Source: Diogma glabrata
Taxonomy: Eukaryota; Arthropoda; Insecta; Diptera; Cylindrotomidae
Direction of reading: 5' to 3'
DNA: 64,000 nucleotides
Assembly (NCBI GenBank): GCA_963693315.1
Contig: OY856188.1
Span: 186,655,487-186,719,486 of the forward strand
Position numbers and translations under genes: made by a program. The notes under the pieces are model-generated. The model saw only the letters and a list, made by a program, of their open reading frames with translations. It searched no databases and was not told the origin of the DNA. Shown piece by piece: positions 57,144 through 64,000 of the stretch (positions are counted from its first letter, which is position 1; each line of letters starts with the position of its first letter).

Positions 57144-57639
57144 GAGTAGGGCCTTCCTCTTCCATATATTTCGATTGAACGATTTTTCAATTTTTCAAGA
57201 ATTATCATAATATCGAATATTTTCGATGTTATGATATTTCGATTACATGATTTTTAATTCTATTTTACGAATTTCTATCAAATGATTTTTTGATTTTATG
57301 AATTAAATTTTTTATTGAATGATTTTCGATGGTATGATATTTCGATCTAATGAGTTTTAAATTTCGAAACCATTTGATTATATAAAATGCGGTGGTATGA
57401 ACTATGAACTTTAGGTATATTGATTATCGGTTCTATAATACTATTCGATGATTTGGTTATCGATGCTATGATGCGGATTGAGGTGTGCGGTAACGAAGAA
57501 TGGACAAGCTCCTTGCGCTACACCTTGGATTAAGCAAAGTCTATTCAACTTTGGTAGCCAAATATTTCATTTCAAGCTCTTGGCTGTGATACAAACAACT
57601 GAATATGAACCAAAATCAAAATAACAACTTCTGAGCACC

Positions 57640-58120
57640 ATAAGACAAACAAATTGGACAATCAGTCCGTATTTTGCAATTGAACATTGAATGCATTATC
57701 AAGTCAAAAAGTGAACACTTAGCAAGAGTATTAAAAGATTTCGACATCGACGTTGTAAATCTTCAGGAAACGCAGGCAGCAGATGAAGCGCTGGCTACAA
57801 ACTAATTAGTGGTTACAAACAATGGTTACAAACTAATTAGTGCCATTTACCATCAAGCATATGGATCTACCACGTATATTAACTCAGAAATAATGAACTG
57901 CACCCATGTACTTACATAGACGGACAACGATATACATCTTATTGTTGTTGATACATCGGAAACGAACATTGTTAACCTATACAAGCCACCAAATACAGCG
58001 TGGCCAGCTGCTACTCTACCATTATTTCACCACCCAGCAATATACGCTGGTGACTTCATTAGCCATCACACTCAGTGGTCCTACTCAAATAACAATCCCA
58101 ATGGCATGTTTAGAATTTTT
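57640..58120 (+). pseudogene. LINE endonuclease fragment
   Basis: The plus strand shows DIDVVNLQETQA, then after stops TNIVNLYKPPNTAWPAATLP and HHPAIYAGDFISHHTQWSYS. These are the E and D/N motifs of an APE-type LINE endonuclease. Frames are broken and no reverse transcriptase follows. Confidence 0.6.
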
Positions 58121-58139
58121 TTCACAATATTAAAGTTCA

Positions 58140-59190
58140 AGACAAACCTTACCCTACAAAACAGTAAAATTTAATTGATCGTTTTTTGTTCTATACAATG
58201 TTCTATATTCTATATAATATAATAGATTCGTATATTAAATTTTAAAGATGTGCATCTCTAGGTCAATAAATTTTTGTTTCAAATGAAATTCGTGATATGG
58301 ACCGATTGATTTCAACCGATTGATTTCATATTTGGTGAAGTAAAAAATACGCGTGTTTTTAGAAACATTTTAAAGTGATAAATTTGAGAACAGGACGGTA
58401 CGAAAGTTTTCTGGAGCTAATGAGCTAATTTAAAAATTGACTTTTTGGTTCGTTCAGAATACGAATGTCAATTGCTATACATAATTTTCCTTATTTATTA
58501 CATTTCTAAATTGTTCCTATATTAAAATTTAAACAAATGAGCAATTTCACGCAAGTTCAACAAATTTTTGGGAAATTTTGACTTGACCCCTTTTAATTTT
58601 GATTATTTTTTGTTTATGGATAGTCTTTGATAAATAAAAAATACAAGTTCTCTTAGAATTTTTTTTTTCGACCAGGGGTCTTCACAGGGTGTCCCTCAAT
58701 TTTTTGTTATTTTGTGATGTGAGTGCATTTTGACGAGCGATTGTAGAAACACTACTGAATCGATTTTAATAAATGATATGTCGTTGAATAGGTATTAGAA
58801 CAAAGTTTTTAAAAATGTACACTTAATTTTTTGAAATAATTTTTAACGGTGTAACATAAGAAAAAAACGGTGTAATTGAAAAAAAGATGGCATAGCCTTT
58901 TTTTTTTTTTTAACTAAATTGAAGCTTATTTTATATCTAACCACTTGTGAAAGTTTGGGACTTGCGTTATTTTTTGTTTTAAAGATAAAATTCGTTGTGC
59001 ATATGACTGTCGGGAATCAGTTTTTTTTGTTCTGAAGGAAAATTATAAAAATGGCGTTATAAACTAAGAGATTTTTTTTTTTTATGTTAAATATCAAATA
59101 TTTTAATATTAGATGAACTTTTTAAAACATTATAAAAATTATATATGAAGTACAATAAATAAAATAAATACAATTGTTAAAAATGATTTA
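58140..59190. other. Non-coding AT-rich stretch
   Basis: No gene or repeat border recognised. Several T-runs, no conserved reading frame. Confidence 0.45.
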
Positions 59191-59201
59191 CTTATTTTAC
59201 A

Positions 59202-60014
<813 letters not shown>

Positions 60015-60048
60015 TTGGTGACATCGGCGGATTAGCTAGCTGTTAATA

Positions 60049-61588
60049 ATGGTTTTATTAAGTGATTTGAAGGTTCTAGAGTTAAAGAAAGAACTAGAAC
60101 AACGTGGATTGTCAACAAGTGGAAACAAAACTGAATTAATGCTACGGCTTCGACAAGGTATGGAAGCCAATGGAATGGACGTGGAAAGTTACCAGTTTGG
60201 AGTGATTAGTACAAATAATGATCTAGTGGCAGCTGATGAGGAGAAAAGTTTTGTTGCGGAAACAACAACTTCATTGCCATCTGGAAATTTCGATTTAGTT
60301 AATGGCTATGATGCAACATATGAGTTTGAACATCAGTCAACAGAATCAGCAATTAAATGCCGTAAATGCCAATATGAATCAGAAATTGGATGTCGTAAAC
60401 TCAAATATGGTTGCCAACAAAGACGAGCTGACTCAAAAATTTGATCAACAAAGTAGTAACATCAATCAACAAATGGCTGCTACTAAGGAAGAAATCAGTA
60501 GCAACATCAATCAACAGCTGGAAACAGTCAACAATAACATTGCTGTTAATAAAGAAGAGATTACTGCAACTCTTGCTGCAAATAAAAATGAGATGAACCA
60601 GCAAATAAATGAGTTGAATATTAGCATAAATCAACACTTAGACGAGAAGCTTCTACAAATGTCAACGGCATTTGATGTAAAAGTCGAGAAAATTCAAAAC
60701 GAAATTGAAGAATTTGAGCGTGACTTGAATAAAGTTGTAACTAAAGTTGACGATTTTGAGAAGAGGTTGCAGGATGTTGAAACAGCTAAAGTTACTTCAC
60801 AGGTGGTACAACAGATGGCAAATATTAAATTGAAACCACCATCGTATGACGGTACCACATCTTTCGGCATCTTCAAGTTCCAGTTCGAGACCGCAGCAGA
60901 TCAAAATGTTTGGAACGCCGAAAATCGTCTTGCTGCATTGATAGTTGCACTTAAAGGGGAAGCAGCTGAAGCATTACAGGCAGTACCAGAAAACGATCGC
61001 AAAAGTTATGCTGAAGTGATGAATGCGTTGGAACGAAAATATGGCAGCGACCACAAAAAGGAGCTATACCGGATCGAGTTAAAGGGTCGCTTGCAACGAA
61101 ATGGAGAAAGCATTCAGGACTATTCTTCGGCAGTAGAACGCCTTGTACATTTGGCACACTCGAATACTCCACCGAATTTTATGGAGAAAATGAAGATCGA
61201 GGCGTTTACTGATGGTATTCGTGATCCAGAAACACGAAAAGCAGTAATGTTGTCGCCAAAAGCAACATTCGCAGAAACTATTGCTTATGCCTTAACAAAT
61301 GAAACTGCGCAAGCAATTATTAAACCATCAATTAAAATACGCCGGGTGGAGTTGGCTGATGAAAACAACTACAAGTCAAGACCACGAGAAAGTGTCAGAA
61401 GTGATAGAATACGATGCTGGTTATGTGGCAAGTTGGGCCATATTTCGAGGGAATGCAGAGATGTGAGAAGGAAACGAACAAGATCAGCATCGCCTATGCA
61501 GCGACGTCCAGCAGAAGAACGGGTGCAGCAAGCTAGGGAAGACGATGGAGCATCGCCGCATCAGTTAAACTACAACGAGTCAGCCTAA
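60049..61588 (+). CDS. Gypsy B Gag with SAP domain and zinc knuckle (one frameshift)
   Basis: It starts MVLLSDLKVLELKKELEQRG, a SAP motif (about residues 5-38). The first frame is coherent to about 60300. The second frame (from 60302) then continues with an Asn/Gln-rich helical repeat (QKLD/NQQ units), a long coiled coil and the capsid-like region (PPSYDGTTSFGIFKFQFE, YSSAVERLVHLA). It ends with the CCHC knuckle CWLCGKLGHISREC at about 61412. Stop at 61588. The frame change is a decay event or sequence error. Confidence 0.85.
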
Positions 61589-61647
61589 AGGGGCGTAGGC
61601 TGGCTCCCACAACCGATTGCCCCATAACCTTCATCCATGTTTCGAGA

Positions 61648-62217
61648 TTGATAAGGGGAGGTGACAGCCTTACTGTTAGGGCTAATATTGATGGAAAAAG
61701 TTGTGTCATCACGTTAGATACGGGAGCAACAAATACAATTGTCCGCACTGATATTGTGAAAGGGAAACTAAAACCAGCAGGGAGATACCGGATGCAGACA
61801 GCTACTGGCGAAAGTGCAAGTATTAAAGGAAAGAAAGTGGTCAACTTTGAAATCGGGAATACTCACTTTCAACATGAAGTGGTTGTAGCTGACATTGTGG
61901 ATGAAGTCATCCTGGGAATGGACTTCATGAGGCCAAATGGATTCGTTATTGATGCTGGCAAAGGAGTACTCACGTACGGAAATGTTGAGTTGCCACTCCA
62001 GTTTATTGGTGAAGATTCAAATTGTGTCCGTCGAATAATATTGGATCACAGAGAAAAGCTGCCACCCCAATCAGAAACAATCATTTGGGGAAAATTGGAA
62101 GGAGGTTCTGGGTCACCCAGGTTGTGGGTTGTGGAGGCCAACAAAGAAGAACATCAAAATTGTAAAGAAGTCGTTATAGGGAAAACCTTAGTTAGATCGG
62201 TTACAAAATACCAGTAA
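61648..62217 (+). CDS. Gypsy B protease region
   Basis: The retroviral-type aspartic protease active site ITLDTGATNTIV is at about residue 22, the ILGMDFM flap/C-terminal motif at about residue 90. The frame ends at 62217. Reverse transcriptase continues in another frame from a one-base loss in an A-run near 62205. Stops at 61608-61650 separate it from Gag. Confidence 0.8.
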   Translation: MIRGGDSLTVRANIDGKSCVITLDTGATNTIVRTDIVKGKLKPAGRYRMQTATGESASIKGKKVVNFEIGNTHFQHEVVVADIVDEVILGMDFMRPNGFVIDAGKGVLTYGNVELPLQFIGEDSNCVRRIILDHREKLPPQSETIIWGKLEGGSGSPRLWVVEANKEEHQNCKEVVIGKTLVRSVTKYQ

Positions 62218-64000
62218 GAGTTTTAAATCTGTCAGATACCCAGAAAACAATGAAGAAAGGATCAATCATAGGACAATGTGAAGAGGTAGCTAAAATAATA
62301 AAGTGCGAGCAGAAAAACATCAATTGCGCGGTCAACACAAAACAACAAAAGGCAGAAATGGAACAACTTGTGCAGAAATGGACAGAAGGGCTTTCAGAAG
62401 AGCAGAAGAAAGCAGTACGTCAATTGTTGGAGCAACACAAGTCTGTATTCTGCAGTTCACCTGAAGGAAATGGCAGAACCAATATGGTGAAACATCGTAT
62501 TGATACCGGAGCAGAAAAGCCGATACGTCAAGCACCAAGGAGATTACCATTGGCTAAAAGAGAGGAAGCTGATAAAATGGTAAGAGATATGAAAGAAGCT
62601 GGTGTAATTGAGCTTTCAGACAGTCCCTGGAGCTCACCTGTGGTGTTGGTTGGCAAGAAAGATGGGAGCTTGAGATTTTGTGTTGACTACAGGAAACTAA
62701 ACATAGTTACTAAGAAGGATAGCTACCCATTGCCTAGGATTGATGATACACTAGATACATTATCGGGTTCAAGATTGTTTTCAACACTGGATCTGCAGAG
62801 TGGTTACTGGCAGGTGGAAGTTGCAGAGGAAGATCGGGAGAAAACGGCGTTCAGTGTAGGTAATGGACTATGGCAATTTAATGTCATGCCATTTGGGTTA
62901 TGCAACGCTCCCGCAACTTTCGAGAGATTAATGGAACGGGTACTTAAAGGCTTGCACTGGAAAACATGCCTTGTATATTTGGATGACATCATCGTCATGG
63001 GTAAAGACTTTGATGACCACTTGAAGAACTTGGCGGAGGTACTGGAAAGGTTGCAAGCAGCTGGTTTAAAATTAAGTCCCAAAAAGTGTTCACTTTTCAA
63101 GGAAGAAGTAAAATATTTGGGACACAAGGTTACGGCAATGGGAATTCATACAGATTCCGACAAGATTGCAGCAGTTATGAACTGGCCAAGACCAAAGAAT
63201 CTACATGAACTACGAAGCTTCCTTGGATTGTGCACATATTACAGACGGTTTGTGCCAGGATTCGCCAACGTTGCCAAAAGTCTGCATGAGTTAACAAGAA
63301 AAGATAAAGCATTTGAATGGAATGAACCTCAGGAACAAGCATTTGTGGAGCTCCGAAGGAGATTGTGTACGGCTCCAATTCTATCCTATCCTATACTAAA
63401 TGTTCAGTTTATTTTGGATACTGATGCCAGTAATGAAGGTATAGGAGGAGTATTGTCGCAGAAAATAGATGGTCAGGAAAAGGTGATAGCTTATTTCTCG
63501 AAAATGTTATCAAAGCCGGAGCGAAATTATTGTGTTACCCGGAAGGAGTTATTGGCCATTATGGAATGCGTCAAACATTTTCATAAATACTTGTATGGTC
63601 AGAAATTTCATCTCAGAACTGACCATGGTGCGTTAAGGTGGTTACTCCAGTTCAAAAATCCAGAGGGACAAGTAGCACGTTGGATCGAACGGTTGCAGGC
63701 GTACGATTTGGACATTGAACATCGAAAGGGTACTGCACATGGGAACGCTGATGCATTATCGAGACGACCCTGTGAAGTTGAATGCAAGCATTGCAGTCGT
63801 CAAGAAAATAAGGAGAACATCATCGATGTACGATTACTACAAGTGCTACCTGACGATGAATGGACAGCTGAAGCCATAAGAAAAGATCAATTAGAAGATC
63901 CGGATATTGCACCCATCATCGAGTTCAAGGAAAAGGGTTGCAAACCAGTATGGGGAGAAATTTCTGATAAAACTCCAACTTTGAAGGCGTACTGGGCGCA
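62196..64000 (+). CDS. Gypsy B reverse transcriptase-RNase H (partial at window end)
   Basis: One uninterrupted frame runs to the last base. Motifs in order: DSPWSSPVVLVGKKDGS (about 62620), FSTLDLQSGYWQV, FNVMPFGLCNAPATFERLM, the catalytic LVYLDDIIV (62970-62990) and the LGHKVT and SFLGLCTYYRRFVPGF connection. RNase H follows with ILDTDASNEGIGGVLSQ (about 63415), TRKELLAI and LRTDHGALRWLL. The integrase side begins with HGNADALSRRPC (about 63740). It copies element RNA into DNA and degrades the template. Confidence 0.93.
   Translation, partial: MGYKIPVRVLNLSDTQKTMKKGSIIGQCEEVAKIIKCEQKNINCAVNTKQQKAEMEQLVQKWTEGLSEEQKKAVRQLLEQHKSVFCSSPEGNGRTNMVKHRIDTGAEKPIRQAPRRLPLAKREEADKMVRDMKEAGVIELSDSPWSSPVVLVGKKDGSLRFCVDYRKLNIVTKKDSYPLPRIDDTLDTLSGSRLFSTLDLQSGYWQVEVAEEDREKTAFSVGNGLWQFNVMPFGLCNAPATFERLMERVLKGLHWKTCLVYLDDIIVMGKDFDDHLKNLAEVLERLQAAGLKLSPKKCSLFKEEVKYLGHKVTAMGIHTDSDKIAAVMNWPRPKNLHELRSFLGLCTYYRRFVPGFANVAKSLHELTRKDKAFEWNEPQEQAFVELRRRLCTAPILSYPILNVQFILDTDASNEGIGGVLSQKIDGQEKVIAYFSKMLSKPERNYCVTRKELLAIMECVKHFHKYLYGQKFHLRTDHGALRWLLQFKNPEGQVARWIERLQAYDLDIEHRKGTAHGNADALSRRPCEVECKHCSRQENKENIIDVRLLQVLPDDEWTAEAIRKDQLEDPDIAPIIEFKEKGCKPVWGEISDKTPTLKAYWA

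Larger units (their letters stand above)
48797..57475. repeat. Foldback palindrome FB2 interrupted by three transposons
   Basis: Left arm: 48797-49067, 50693-50836 and 54430-54472. Right arm: 54473-54701 and 57152-57475. Matching inverted blocks include TACTCAGTGCTA, AATATTGTAAATT-AAATGTCAGATAT, ATTTTC-ATTGC-GAGGAA, TGGCATA and GTTTTGGAAA/TTTCCGAAAAC. The tip is at AATTCGCTTCAACGAATT (54464-54481). The intervening blocks are a TIR element, a Helitron and a hAT element. No coding capacity of its own. Confidence 0.8.

Overview
The window is AT-rich nuclear DNA of an insect. Short spliced introns (60-65 bp), consensus GTAAG/AG junctions, AATAAA signals and many arthropod transposon families support this. 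The LINE and ATP-synthase F6 sequences look most dipteran to me, but I hold that weakly.

Three host genes are clear. ATPsynCF6 (4968-5350, +, two coding exons) faces tail-to-tail the catalytic subunit of DNA polymerase epsilon, POLE (5649-19549, -). POLE has at least four exons. Its long third exon seems to end at a TAA, but that TAA lies inside a GTAAGT splice donor. The real last exon, with the second half of the C-terminal zinc module, is 7.2 kb away at 5649-5952. Sec13 (19829-20770, +) diverges from POLE across a 279-bp shared promoter that carries an E2F-type site.

Everything else is layered transposons. 1-4960 holds hAT remnants and hairpin elements. The 7.2-kb POLE intron holds two decayed LINE families, a 701-bp MITE and a foldback arm. 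From 22.0 to 44.1 kb a TATCG-rich minisatellite (16 monomers, with a six-monomer higher-order duplication) is split twice. One insertion is a 1.57-kb TIR element carrying an RTE endonuclease fragment. The other is an apparent 18.4-kb hAT-type element with 8-bp duplications. That large element contains a young Ty1/copia element (25238-29793), a decayed Nup50 fragment, other gene-like fragments and many LINE pieces.

From 44.3 to 47.5 kb lies a Ty3/gypsy deletion derivative whose Gag has a SAP domain. From 47.5 to 57.5 kb is a family of foldback palindromes built of TCGAAAAATCAT-like units. One palindrome has been interrupted by three separate insertions: a second copy of the TIR/RTE element (9-bp duplication), a Helitron (A^T insertion, no duplication) and a hAT element (8-bp duplication). 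A second SAP-Gag gypsy element starts at 59333 beside a (TA)n tract and runs off the window end inside pol.

The host genes serve DNA replication (POLE), COPII/nuclear-pore coat assembly (Sec13) and mitochondrial ATP synthesis (ATPsynCF6). I see no operon-like or novel enzymatic system. The notable biology is the nested transposon architecture, the gene-fragment content of the large elements, and the split POLE gene.
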